NCBI GenBank assembly: GCA_014607495.2
Contig: CP053163.1
Span: forward strand, 11,319,341-11,383,340
Direction of reading: 5' to 3'
From: Carposina sasakii
Lineage: Eukaryota; Arthropoda; Insecta; Lepidoptera; Carposinidae
DNA: 64,000 nucleotides
The notes below the pieces were generated by a model. The model was not told where the DNA came from and made no database searches. It saw only the letters and a list, made by a program, of their open reading frames with translations. A program made the position numbers and the translations under genes. The first letter of the stretch is position 1. Every line of letters starts with the position of its first letter. Of the stretch, positions 21,567 through 32,558 are shown piece after piece.

Positions 21567-22037
21567 TTACCTAAGTAATTTATGTATTTTTGGCTTGTCG
21601 CCGACATCAACGTATAAGTACCAACTGTAAAGTGATGTACAAACAAAGTAAAGTTTAAAGTCACAAACACAATACTTTCTTATATTATTTTTGCAGTCGT
21701 CAAGTTTGTTATAGTTATAGCTTCGTACAGTAAAAGCTACTTCTTGACAGTAATTTATATTAAGTAAATTGAATTTCTTTCCCAGTTGGACAGTTCTATC
21801 TAACTGATTAATATATAGCTCTTGTATGGATTCATACAATGTTTCCGTCAGAGTACCGGGTATCGGTATAAGGGGTAACTTATGGCTTGTCAGTTCTATT
21901 TTTCTGTTAGTTACCTCTGTTGATCCTGGCTTACAGGAGTTACAGAGACGGGAATGAGTGGTGGGCCAATGCCGGTTTCTGTTAGTTAAACTACAAAATA
22001 GTAAGTACAAAAGATTTACCGAAAAACGGACTAACAT
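21567..22037 (-). other. Unidentified 156-codon open frame carrying a 63-bp insertion
   Basis: Outside the Jockey element and the GC-rich insert, this is the longest frame in the window. The residues are not recognisable; one protein-like stretch is TLTETLYESIQELYINQLDR. A 63-bp repeat plus its 12-bp target duplication (75 bases) lies inside, so the frame is preserved across the insertion. A real exon, an old element protein and chance are all possible. No splice sites or signal peptide argue for a gene. Confidence 0.25.
21914..21976. mobile_element. 63-bp short repeat, copy 2, with 12-bp target duplication
   Basis: The same 63-base unit as at 7344-7406. Here it is flanked by a perfect duplication TTCTGTTAGTTA (21902-21913 and 21977-21988), so it moved as a discrete unit. 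No promoter or frame is evident in the unit; it must be mobilised by another element. Confidence 0.75.
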
Positions 22038-22110
22038 AAAGAAGCTAATGTAAAAAGAACTGTGGAATTTTAATCGATTACTGATTTTTTAAAATACTGG
22101 TTAAATATAA

Positions 22111-22223
22111 GTGATTATTTTTTCATACATCTCAGATTCAATCGCCAATAAGTTATCATGCAAATTTCAAATTTGAAATAAAAAAAATCTGATATTTTTC
22201 TTGATCTCTGATAGTGAAATTGG
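22111..22223. repeat. Partial relative of the MITE at 19176
   Basis: Shares CATACATCTCAGATTCAAT, GCAAATTTCAAATTTGAA and TTGATCTCTGATAGTGAAATTGG with the MITE at 19176. The left terminus is not preserved. Confidence 0.55.
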
Positions 22224-22689
22224 TAGAAGTAACCGAAGAGTTTACTTAGTTGAAAATGTAACAAGAAACCAATTTATATATCCTTCAAACAACATATACT
22301 CGTAGGTATATGCTAGGTACTGCATAAAACTAGACCAACGGTGAATATAATAATTTTAATAAATACACTATAAACGAAGTAAAATATTATTTTTTTGCAT
22401 AAATTCTGACGTTCAACCCTGTTTTGGTTGGGTTAAAGCGGATATAGCCTTCGCTGGCTACCCTCTGACACTTCACCCCTTCGGATCGGACTGTCACCCC
22501 TGTAATGAGGGTAATAAGGCTTTTATGCATGGCGCTGCTTATTTTTCTTTGTCTCCGTAAGAGTTTGAATTTTCACCCTACGTAGAAAGGCAAAAAAGTT
22601 GACCTTATAGTTAATAATTTTTGTAGTCTATGTATAGGTAGTATGTAAATATTGCGATTTTTTAAATAGTACATTGAGTATTGGATTTA
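22224..22689. other. Non-coding DNA, possible unnamed repeat
   Basis: GC-richer block at about 22417-22520 (GGTTGGGTTAAAGCGGATAT, CCTTCGCTGGCTACCC, CACCCCTTCGGATCGG) looks like part of a repeat I cannot name. No gene. Confidence 0.4.
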
Positions 22690-22850
22690 AACTGCAGGAT
22701 CATAAAGAAAATCTCACACCTATGATAGCATTGTGGGAACAGGGATAAGTTGCTAGCTTATCACCTCAGAGAATGCCCGAGTTCCTTAGTCGACTCTTAC
22801 GACATGCTCGGAAAGAGATACAGCTGATGTATTCTAGTAAAGCCCCTCAT
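22690..22850 (-). repeat. Family C retroposon, tail end lost
   Basis: Contains AAGTTGCTAGCTTATCACC, GAATGCCCGAGTTCCTTAG, TCGACTCTTACGACATGC and CAGCTGATGTATTCTAGT. The GTTCCC end is missing. Confidence 0.65.
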
Positions 22851-22870
22851 CAACACTGGTTTTACAAGGC

Positions 22871-23138
22871 CATAGAGGAATAAGATGTCATAGAGTGCTA
22901 ATGTCATACTAACAGTTTCGATGCACTATTAGACTTTTCGGTGCCTCACAATTTCAGTCTTTGACACTTAGATTGTATTACTATGCGTTACAATGCATTA
23001 GTAATGTGGTACATTACTATACATTACACTAATAGAATCTAAATGTCAAGGACTGGAATTGCGAGGCACCGAAAAGTCTAATGGTGCATCGAAACAGTAT
23101 GACATTAGCACTCTATGTCTACATCTTATTTCTCTATG
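22871..23138. mobile_element. 268-bp foldback element with ~110-bp arms
   Basis: The left arm from CATAGAGGAATAAGATGTC to the CACTTAGATTGTATTA region is mirrored on the right by TAATAGAATCTAAATGTC to CTACATCTTATTTCTCTATG. Pairing covers AGAGTGCTAATGTCATACT, GTTTCGATGCAC, ATTAGACTTTTCGGTGCCTC and beyond, with small indels. The short centre holds CATTAGTAATGTGG. A lone left arm occurs at 61283. Confidence 0.85.
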
Positions 23139-23880
23139 AAAAGGCGCTTTATAAGATAATAAGTGTGGCTATAACTACAGTCTATTTTCCATCAAGATTT
23201 TGACAGGAGCAATTTCTTAATCTTCCCGTACATAAGCCAATCCAATACGCAACCGCCGCGAGGGTGGCTTATCCTGAACGAGCAAAATTCAGCTGAAATT
23301 ACTTTTCATGTCATGGCGTTCTAGTTCATCTCGTAAAAATAAATCAGGGACTTTAAAATCAGGATCTGAGCAATCTAATCTCTTCTCCACAGTATCGTGC
23401 CGCTCGAAAACGAACTCTAAATTTATTGCCGTTAGAATGCCTATCGTCACTAACTCGCCGGGGAATTTATTAATAGCAAACAAATCTTATTTTATTGACA
23501 GTAAAGTTCAACTTGGCATGTTTTGTGTTTCTGTTTTATTTTTTGAGCCTGTTGATGAGTTGATTTTTTTAATATTCTAGAGATTTTGTTTAACGTACAC
23601 TGTTTATGGCGGATCTAGGTATTTCATGGGGGCCTACTTATTATCATAGCCGATTGTTTTCATTATACAAATAAAAGCCACTATAAGTAGTGTAGATCCC
23701 GCGTTTACAATGGACATAGGCATGCTGTCAAAAGCTCATGATTATTCAGTTCATAATTACCGGTCAGAAATCCGTCATCGTAAAAATCGGTCCATGATCC
23801 AGTTTAACGCTATTGGAGGATATGTCTCGGACAAATGAAGTTTATATGTATTGGTACATTAATGTGAAATGATACCAACG
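23139..23880. other. Non-coding DNA
   Basis: Two overlapping opposite-strand frames (23289-23580) have no recognisable motif. I do not call a gene. Confidence 0.4.
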
Positions 23881-23890
23881 ATACAGATAT

Positions 23891-24157
23891 CATCATCATC
23901 ATCATCAGCCTATTGCAGTCCACTGCTGGACGTAGGCCTCCCCCAGGGCACGCCACAAGGCTACTGCCATGGGAGGTATTTGCCCATAGTCACCACGCTA
24001 GGCAAGCGGATTGGTGACCGCAGTTTGTATTTTGGACTATGTTGTCAACACGGGAGGCGCTGCTGCCCACCTCCCGGAAACCCTTAATCGCCTCGTACGG
24101 TACCCACGGGCAGACATGGGGTGGTACGAATTCTACTCTGCCGGCACCACGCGACCA
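23891..24157 (-). repeat. Family A retroposon, full-length copy
   Basis: On + it starts with a (CAT)n tail and AGCCTATTGCAGTCCACTGC and ends CTACTCTGCCGGCACCACGC, the 5' head. GATACAGATAT (23880-23890) and GACACAGATAT (24158-24168) form an 11-bp target duplication with one mismatch. The 267-bp length defines the family. The 3' end matches the end of the RTE reading frame at 35452-35848 (GGAGGCCTATGTCCAACAGT-like). Confidence 0.85.
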
Positions 24158-24620
24158 GACACAGATATACTTACCACAAAATAAATAACTTCTTTGAACG
24201 ATGGTGCTGGTTGCTCACAATGTATGACAATATAAAAATCTGTGTAACTGCACACAAAAAAGTTTTATTACTTCTAATTCGAAATCGGACTGCAAAACGT
24301 AACGAAAAGACAAGGGAAAGAAGCGGGATTCTTAGAAGATAAAAAAAATACACTTAAAAATATACAGTTGCGTTTATTCTTTTATCTCAGAGAAGAAAAA
24401 ACTAAAGCGGTCAACTCCCTACATTCGACCGGATTACGATCCAGTCCGACCTAATTACAAGATAAACCCGGATAAAACGTATTTTCCCATATAAATCAAT
24501 CCGAATGAAAGATAAGAAAAACTAAAGAAAGACTCTGGTTGATACGGGGAAAATTTATAATCTGGCGACCTCATTGGAGAGATTTTTTAGCTAGGTTGCA
24601 ATGTGGTTTTATAAGGTTTT
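24158..24620. other. Non-coding DNA
   Basis: No gene or repeat recognised. Confidence 0.4.
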
Positions 24621-25375
24621 AATAAAGGCGATAAAGCCTTGCTGAAGAACTATAGACCCATCTCGCTTCTAAGCCATGTCTACAAGTTGTTTTCAAGGGT
24701 AATCACGAATCGTCTTGCTCGCAGGTTTGATGACTTCCAGCCTCTCGAACAGGCCGGTTTCCGAAAAGGGTTTAGTACCATAGACCATATCCACACGCTA
24801 CGCAGATTATACAAAAAACGGAAGAGTATAATCGGCCACTATGCCTAGCGTTCGTAAACTATGAGAAGGCCTTTGATTCGATCGAGACATGGGCAGTGCT
24901 GCAGTCTCTCCAGCGGTGCCATATTGACCATCGATATATCGAAATGCTGAAGTGTTTATAAAGCAACGCCACCATGTCGGTACGAGTACAGGAGCAGAGC
25001 ACTGAGCCGATTTCCTTGCATAGGGGAGTGAGACAAGGAGATGTTATTTCTCCGAAGCAATGCAGTGGAAGACGCCTTTAAGATTCCCGAATGGAAAGGA
25101 TTCGGCATCAATATCAATGGTGAATACATCACTCACCTTCGGTTCGCAGACGACATCGTGATCATGGACAAATCGCTGAAGGATCTATGCACAATGCTCG
25201 ATGGCCTCAATCGAGTCTCCCAACAGGTGGGCCTGAAGATGAACATAGACAAGACGAAGATCAGGTCGAATGATCATGTCGGGCGTCGGTTGGATGCAGG
25301 CTGCTTCCGACCGGTCGGAGTGGAGGTTGTTGGGGGAGGCCTATGTCCAACAGTGGACTTCTCGGGGCTGTAAAT
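24621..25375 (+). pseudogene. RTE-clade LINE reverse transcriptase, internally deleted
   Basis: In order one can read reverse transcriptase blocks: LKNYRPISLLSHVYKLFSRV, EQAGFRKGFSTIDHIHTLRR, an A-block NYEKAFDSIETW, then HRGVRQGDVISP, and a catalytic FADD in LRFADDIVIMDKSL. Several frameshifts and stops occur: at about 24845, a TAA at about 24958, and a small deletion after VISP. After VGLKMNIDKTKI the sequence jumps straight to the extreme C-terminus (VGRRLDAGCFRPVG frame; in the intact frame GWMQAASDRSEW), deleting most of the region between. It ends AAATGATG. Not functional. Confidence 0.9.
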
Positions 25376-25449
25376 GATGAAAAATTATGAAGCTACTTAA
25401 ATAAGCCGCAGCCAGTGTGATAAGTAGCTTTTTACTGTATCTATCTGTA

Positions 25450-25765
25450 GATTTTTAGGGTCCCAATCCTGAATAGGCAAAAAACGAATCGTCAGATCTA
25501 CTACAGGATCTCTTACAGCGAGGATATCCTACAGCCACGCTAAGCATAGTGGGGCCAGATGTAAGAGATCTGCATAAGTAGCATGACCTGCGAAATACGA
25601 TTTATCGACATTTAGCCTGTCAAAATACGATACATATAGCCGCCATGTTGAATTTTGTATAGAGACGTTACGATATCGTGCGATACGATATCCACGATGC
25701 ATGGTCATGCTAGTGGCAATTGCTAGCTCATCACCTGGCAGCACGCCCCTGCGTTCCTGAGTCAA
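25450..25765 (-). repeat. Family C retroposon interrupted by ~145 bp
   Basis: CCTACAGCCACGCTAAGCAT and GGGGCCAGATGT on the left and ATTGCTAGCTCATCACCTGG on the right are adjacent in other family C copies. Here about 145 bases (roughly 25564-25708) containing CGATATCGTGCGATACGATA lie between them, probably a nested insertion. Confidence 0.5.
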
Positions 25766-26673
25766 TACGAAATGCGAATTAAAAAATATTTAAAACTACA
25801 AAAAAAAAAAACAGTAGAAAGTTGTCACATAAATAGTACAAGTAGTAATCTCACAAAATCCAACAAGCTTTGAAACACTGTCTTAAGAAACCAAACATTA
25901 TTTGCGCACCTTAATCTTTTTCGTATATTCCCCGAATTAATCCACGTTTCATATTCCATGTAAGTAGCTTCCCCGTATTTTTCCGAGCACCAAGTTTGTA
26001 ATATAAACGAATGAAAGGTATTATAATTTGGGAACATGTTTTACTAGAGAAATTTTCAGTTTTATGTTATCATTAATATTACTCGGCCCTGCCTTTAGCT
26101 AAGGTGTATTTATTATCAGACTCAGCTATATTATGAAGATTCGCAATTTTTGTGACTATAAATCAGTGAAATCTTACATCAATACTAGCGGCCACTCACG
26201 ACTCGTTCGCGTAAACTTTATAATTCCTGTTATTCCCATTCCAGTGGAAATTTCGAGAAATCCTTTTTTTTGACATATACGTCACAAAAGAAAGCCACAG
26301 ACACCACGATCCAAATATCAGGTTTCTAGCTTCAGCAGTTTTGCCACGGCGTTGAATTAGTTACTTTTTATAGTAGATTATTGGAATTCTCTATTTATTA
26401 ATTAGATATACGGTGTTATTACAAAAGAGCACCTAAAGATAGACTCGATTTAAATATGACATTTCACAGCAAAATGTATGGCATATCTGCCAAATTTAGG
26501 GCATGTTTAGCTTAAAAAATGTTTAATTTTATTTGTAATAACACGGATAATATCTTACTTGTATTATTAACCTTAACGAACATATACTTCTCAATCTTCG
26601 TCACAATTCTTCGTCCTCATTTCCAAATATATAGAGAGATGTATGTAAATAATTGTAATCCATTTGTCCACAG
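25766..26673. other. AT-rich DNA, probable intron before the receptor exon
   Basis: No repeat recognised with confidence. It ends in TTTGTCCACAG, a 3' splice site at 26673. Confidence 0.5.
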
Positions 26674-26877
26674 GGGTGGTGTTAGCCTAAGATGGTGTTG
26701 GCGCTTGTGGTCGGATTGCTGTGCGTGTGGGGCCGCTTGATCGACGCCAACCCGGAGGCCAAGCGGCTGTATGACGACCTCCTGTCAAACTACAACCGCC
26801 TCATTCGGCCAGTAGGAAACAATTCCGATCGGCTGACCGTCAAAATGGGTCTACGGCTTAGTCAGCTCATCGACGTT
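26674..26877 (+). CDS. nAChRalpha: Nicotinic acetylcholine receptor alpha subunit, first coding exon
   Basis: This exon opens a ligand-gated cation channel subunit that responds to acetylcholine at insect synapses. Bases 26674-26691 are 5' UTR after the acceptor TCCACAG; an in-frame TAG (26683) fixes the ATG at 26692 (context AAGATGG). Residues 1-19 ([19 protein letters not shown]) are a signal peptide. The mature start [20 protein letters not shown] and the following [15 protein letters not shown] are the strongly conserved N-terminus of insect alpha1-alpha4-type subunits. The exon ends after GTT (26877) at GTGAGT, phase 0, the expected junction before NLKNQ. The remaining extracellular loops, Cys-loop and membrane segments lie in exons I could not find in the window. 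Which alpha subunit it is cannot be settled from this exon. The family is near certain. Confidence 0.92.
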
Positions 26878-28403
26878 GTGAGTATTGCTAACTGTAGTAG
26901 TTTTTAGTTTTAGTCTTTAAAGTATTTCTGTAATACTGTTTATGTATAATAATATGTACCTATAAATTGGTAGACATGGCTATAATCTGAAGTAATTACA
27001 CGGAAACGAATATGTACTTCATCGAGGGACCCGCACAGCTCTCGGCTTTGTCGTCGTCCTTATATTAGTAACAAAAAGGGTATTTGTGTGACAACAGACC
27101 ACTTTAGAGATCTACCACACCTAGAATACAAATTGAGACTAAAATTCATTACTAGATTATGAGACATGAGTTGCTTAGAAATTTCTCCATATTAATTAGA
27201 TTTATTGATTGATTAAAGATAAGATTTCGTGTCTCATCAATCAATCAACAAATCAACAATCTCAACAATCATCATATTCCCCTCAATTTAACAATTGCCA
27301 CAAGTGATCCAGTAGATATCTCTAAGAGTCGGCTGCGCCTAGGCAAGTTCTAAAAAGCTCGCGTTTGCAAAACTAATCCGTTCACATATCTGCAGTTAAA
27401 CTTAACCAATTACACTACCACTCGACATTGAGCTCACGCTTCCGCGATTAGTTTTAACTACTTTAATTTACAAAACGTTCACGTACCAACCGAAATAGTT
27501 TACATAGAAATAGGTAAGATTATCCCAAAATATGTACCTTTATATCCTCTAATTTAAATTGGTATTCGAGGTTTACATAACTTTGTTATAGTTATATATA
27601 GTTGTAATTTAGCGGTGGTTTATTATGGATAGTGTGGTTATTTTATGGAACGTTGATTATATTATTATATTTTGTCAGTAAAATGTTATTTATACGAGCC
27701 GATAAATATCGTAATGACACAATCCTGTGATTTCGTTTGTTAATATGAACGGTTTATCAATGAAATGATATCGGTTTCTTTAATAGATATTTGAATTATC
27801 TCTTCTTACAGCTCGATATCCTTGTTTTTAAATTGAATGAACGGCATTAGCATGAGTACATAGAGCTCTAGTGTTCTGTAGGACAAGCATCCACTTTTTG
27901 ACGAATAGTAATGTAATCGAGGACTACCCCTGGTAGGTATTTCTCAGAGCCTTAAGCATAAAAACCCTATTAGCCAATTTAATTATATAGTTCTAAAATG
28001 AAACAATTATATATCCCTACAACATTAAGTGGCTGCATAGTCCTATCATGTTTTCACTCAGCTTACAAAATCTATTTAACTTTGCAACGATTGACACTTG
28101 GCCAGAACTCATTTAACTAAGCCGTCCGGGACCCAATTGAAATAGAAACCTGCTGATAAATAAATAAAGTTCAAAATGAAAGCTAAGTTCCAGTGTTAGC
28201 GTATTGCAATTTATAGTTTTGCGGCACACGAGGGGACTTTTGCGGGAAACTCAGTGAAGTGATAGAAAATTGAATTTTGAAGTTATTATTTTTAAACGCA
28301 TTGGAACTTCTCTATTCTGTGACTTAGTCGTATAGGAACTACTGTCTATACCTATATACGTGTTAGTATTATTTACAAACATTAATTACAAAATTGTCAC
28401 TTA
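26878..28403 (+). other. Start of receptor intron
   Basis: Begins at the GTGAGT donor. AT-rich; no exon-like frame, repeat or RNA gene recognised. Confidence 0.5.
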
Positions 28404-28625
28404 GCTCCTGCCTCGGAAAGCACGTAAAACTGTTGGTCCTGTGCCTGATCTCTCTCCGGTCGTGTCGGCTTTCCGTTCCATCGGACTATGAGAGTAACGG
28501 AATAGAGAGTGCATCTGTGTTTGCGCACACACTTGTGCACTATAATATCTCCTGCGTACCTGGTTAATCTCCGTAGAGATTGGTCGCCTTGACCGAAATA
28601 CGGTCGGAGATCATCATCAACATTT
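28404..28625 (+). repeat. Unnamed moth short interspersed repeat
   Basis: A GC-richer block: GCCTCGGAAAGCACGTAAAA, GTTCCATCGGACTATGAGAG, TGTTTGCGCACACACTTGTG, TGAGATTGG-type sequence (TAGAGATTGGTCGCC) and a TCATCATCAAC tail. The order is one I associate with a common lepidopteran repeat. No A/B boxes are evident and no clear target duplication was found. Confidence 0.55.
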
Positions 28626-31017
28626 ACAAATAATATAAAAAATTATGTAAATATTCTTATTAACTACGGAGAATGGATCATTCTCTGGTTAAGATTTACA
28701 TAAGTTTACTTCACGTAAATAAGTCATCGCCTTATATTTCTTAAGTCACCTTACCTATTTGTAAAAGTGATAATAGATAGTTTCTAGCAACCTAAGATAA
28801 TATATTTCACCAGCTTAACGGCATAGAAAATATTGGAATTTCAGAATATGGACGTTTCCAATTTTATAGATGGCAATAAAGACAGCCAGAAAGATCATCG
28901 CCTTAATATTATTATTTCAACTTCGGCGCGGCGTCGTAAAGTATAGAGCTTTTGTAAAACTTATGAACATTCCCCCAAATGGAAGTGACCAATACTGTTG
29001 TGTAATACAAATTGTATAACATGTCACCATAGAGTATAGATAGGCTCCATAGTATAGAGCGCCAGTATCGCTTCGTTATTTTGTGTCCATAGCGTAAGCA
29101 TCTTGATTTGCAAAATTTTCTTGTATTTCTACCAGGAATTTGAGAAGAATCAACCCATGTATATAGTTTCTACTGATTGACGGTAATCCAGCCATAGGGT
29201 AGCCTGTTCATATATTCCTATACGTGCATATATCCTTTAAATGATATTTTCCTAAATCTAGACAAAGGCTCTATCGTAATTTATAAAATTAAATTTTCTA
29301 AATATGTTTGAGAACGCCCAGGGAACTTCTAAACATAGAACAAGTTTCCAGTAGTGATAATTGAATTATTACTTATTTAACTCTTACCACAAGTAAAGAA
29401 ACAGTTACTCCGTATTCTAGTGAACCCTCCATCAGCACAGGCTATGCACGGATACTCTACTTTTATTCTTACACTATAGCAATACCTACCAATATGCTTC
29501 AAAGCGACGTATGACCAATACAATACGATGTTTACTAGCGATTTGGTTGAAACAATACCGACTTTCCACCAATACTGAATTGTATACCAGACCACGTCTG
29601 GACCAACGTACATAAGGTTCAAGTACGACTCAATTTGGACTTTATTCAATAGAACATACGGTTATAGGGAATGCAATATTCTTGTGCATACATGCAGGTT
29701 GCAGTGTTTTCGTTCCATTTTCTCTGTAGTTTTTCACGCGTTGAACGCCGATTGGAAGTTTAATCTTTCTTGGTTCAGAGGTTGATTGGGCCGGCTTTTC
29801 TTATACTAGCGTCTGCCTGTGACTTTACACACTTTAACTTTATAGCCTATATATGTAACTATTTAAGGCAACATCAACTTTATCCTTCAAATAGACCTTT
29901 GACCATTTGAAAAATTAGCCCTATGTGAAATTCTGATCGCGGGTTCTAAAGTTTATAGCCATCTAATGATTCGAAAGTTTTAAATTTACATTGGATCCTC
30001 TGTACTGACTACTCCGTAAATAAGGACGATATCGATCAAGATTGCAAAGAATTTGTTCCGTATCGGAACATACAACGAGCTGTCTGTTGCCAACCAACCG
30101 CCCCGTCGCGAGAGCACTACAACAATTATAAAAACCGTTTGACTAATATTTCGAGGCATCTCTCTCCTCCTGGACTTCGTACTAGTACTACAAAATTTTC
30201 TAAATTACTAATAATAATTTTTGTTACTAAGACCTTCTGTGCACTCTCTATACTTACAAAGACTACGCATCTCAGAGAGTTCACTCCAAACTCAAAATAA
30301 AGACACCTCAGTTCCAATTTTAAAATTCATCACGTTTCCTTCCACGAATGCGCTCGAGGCATCGACCGTAGGTATTTGTTTTACGAACATTTCGGGTTCT
30401 TCCCCGCACAGTGACATTTATTTGTTTACAACCAGCCGTGTAGCGGGAGCTGAATTTTTCTTTCCCTAATAAAAGTGACAATAAACCTCCTTTATTTATT
30501 TACATGTAACTGTGTGTACGAGTATGCGCCACTATTCAGGACGAGTTATTATATGGTATAGAAGATAGAATTTAGTGAATAATAGGATAGAAAAAAAATG
30601 ATATTACACACTCAGAACAAAGACACAAATATGATAGGATAAGCAGCAGAAAGAGACAGCAACAGATAACGATAATATCAATAAAGGATCAGGATGCAGA
30701 TTAGAATCAGATATAACATTAAAATTTGACCAGCTTCTTTCTACTGCGAAGTTGGCAGGTTGCTTTCACTTTCATAATAATAAAGTAATAATAAAAGAGG
30801 GTAAAGAGCGAATTAAATATAATTCGTATTCACAAACAAAACTATCAACTTTTCCCGGTTCAGTCGTAAATTTGACTATTAACCTTAATTCCAGGATTAA
30901 AACAGGACACCGTGAAACGAACCATACTTTCCTAACAAAGAACAATTTAGTTTTGACCGCAGAAGCGAAACGTGGTGAAGCGGTCATTCAGCAAAATGTT
31001 GTCCGAATTTTTGAATT
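28626..31017. other. AT-rich non-coding DNA
   Basis: No supported gene. Two opposed frames at 30126-30469 lack motifs; paired AATAAA-like words near 30471 might mark an old transcript end but nothing confirms it. Confidence 0.4.
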
Positions 31018-31034
31018 AGATACCAAAATAACCT

Positions 31035-31820
31035 TTTTTTTTGTTTCGGGGGGGGGGGGGGAAATGCATTACGCATACCACCCGGGCGCAGGGGTACCCG
31101 AGTGGTTATGTGAGACTCCCGTATAGGCTAATGAGACCCACGGTATACCCACTAAAAACCCCCCATCTTCCTCCTCGCCGCCTTGTGGCGGGGTTACGGG
31201 AACGCTTTCGCACACATCCGCGACCCCGCCGGCGGCAACCGCCCGCAAGCGGCTCCATCGCGAAAGCCCGAAGGCCCTCCACGATGGGCGCACCAGATGG
31301 TAAGGTGCACTTCCCTCCTCGGCCTCCACTAGTACTGTAGCAGACTCCCCCCGAGTCTGCTACTGGGAGGCCATGGATACCAGATAACTGGTATCCGGTG
31401 GCAGATAAGGTCTGTGGGTCTGCCACCGACCAAATCTCGGCTGCAATGGATAGGGCAAGCGGCGCACCGCAATACCGACATGCTTCTTCCTCTGCGGCCC
31501 CACCAGTGCCGTTTCGACGAAACGGTCCCGCCAGCTCGCAGGGGGTAGGGAGAGTGGCGCACCGTAATACCAACACGCCTCTCCTCCTGCGATCCCTCCA
31601 CGGCCGCAGAAGATAGGGAGAATGGCGCACCGTAATACCGGCACTCCTCTTCTTCTGCGGTCCCACCTCCACGCGCGTTCGCAGCGGACTTGTTCAGCCC
31701 GCTGGGAGCGCCCGCGGCCCAAACAGGCCGGCCCTGGTTGCCTCTTAGCTTCACCGTGGGTGACCAGTCCACGGTTACTAAGCCCCCCCGCCCAGAGAAG
31801 ATGGGCAACCATCGGGGAGG
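31035..31820 (-). mobile_element. GC-rich, 5'-truncated retro-insertion with poly(A) tail
   Basis: Flanked by AGATACCAAAATAACCT (31018-31034) and AGATACCAAACTAACCT (31821-31837), a 17-bp target duplication with one mismatch. On the minus strand the insert ends with GTGGTATGCGTAATGCATTT, a C run, GAAAC and an A run, so it is a reverse-transcribed RNA. GC content is far above the surroundings. No reverse transcriptase, zinc-knuckle or endonuclease motifs are visible in any frame. The overlapping long frames reflect low stop-codon density. Most likely the 3' UTR portion of a LINE. Confidence 0.85.
31462..31663 (-). repeat. Three degenerate internal repeats in the GC-rich insert
   Basis: GCGCACCGYAATACC followed by a CTTCTTC-type stretch and CTGCG recurs at 31462, 31557 and 31625. 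Spacings of 95 and 68 bases are not multiples of three, so the repeats lie in different frames. This argues against a coding role. Confidence 0.75.
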
Positions 31821-31837
31821 AGATACCAAACTAACCT

Positions 31838-32516
31838 ATATTAGGCAATTTTATTTACTAGTAAACGATGACAACTTCGTCCATGCAAGTAAAATTGCAA
31901 AAAAAAAAAATATTTAGAGTACTGTGAGAATTTCAGAAAATCCTTTGTCCTTTCTTATTAATACAGCCATGTTGTATTTGTATTATAAATACGTCCTGTA
32001 GACTACTACATACGGCTTTACGTTCATATAGACAAATAAATAAGATCAAAGGAAAATGAGGAAAAAGGACTTTCTTTTTATGATTTTTTTTTAGAATTTA
32101 CACATACATTTCCCGATGGTCTTTCAGTTAAAGTTCATGTGCTACTTCTCCCCATCCTCCTCCATTTGAAGAGTATATTTAAATTTTAAATCCACACAAA
32201 CTGATTAAATTTCATAAAACAAAAATAAAAATCATAGCCATAAAACAGCTCTGCAGTGTCTACAATATTTTATTAAACTAATACTTCAAAGACTTTAGTT
32301 CTACTATAAATCACTTTAATATTCCCACTATTGTATCTTTATGCTTTTCGTGACTCGGTACGAATATTCTTAGCTTCACGGTATAATAGGAAATGTTTAA
32401 TAGGCACTATCTTATATAGGTATCGTTTAGTTCTGCCAACACTTTTTGGCATAGCTTTAGAATCGTGAATAAAGAAAGATATTAAAATCGGATCATCTGT
32501 TTGGGAGTTACAATGC
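31838..32516. other. AT-rich non-coding DNA
   Basis: No gene or repeat recognised. Confidence 0.5.
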
Positions 32517-32518
32517 CA

Positions 32519-32558
<40 letters not shown>
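32517..32558 (+). repeat. Compound microsatellite (CA)n(GA)n
   Basis: About nine CA units pass directly into about eleven GA units. Confidence 0.95.

Noticed and set aside
23289..23580. Coding sequence on either strand
   Set aside because: The two overlapping frames mirror each other and neither has a recognisable domain.
30126..30469. A small gene or exon pair
   Set aside because: Two opposed frames without motifs, initiator context or splice sites.
31106..31829. Overlapping minus-strand frames of 150-188 codons
   Set aside because: They lie in all frames of a GC-rich insert, share no known motif, and the internal repeats fall in different frames. Low stop density explains them.
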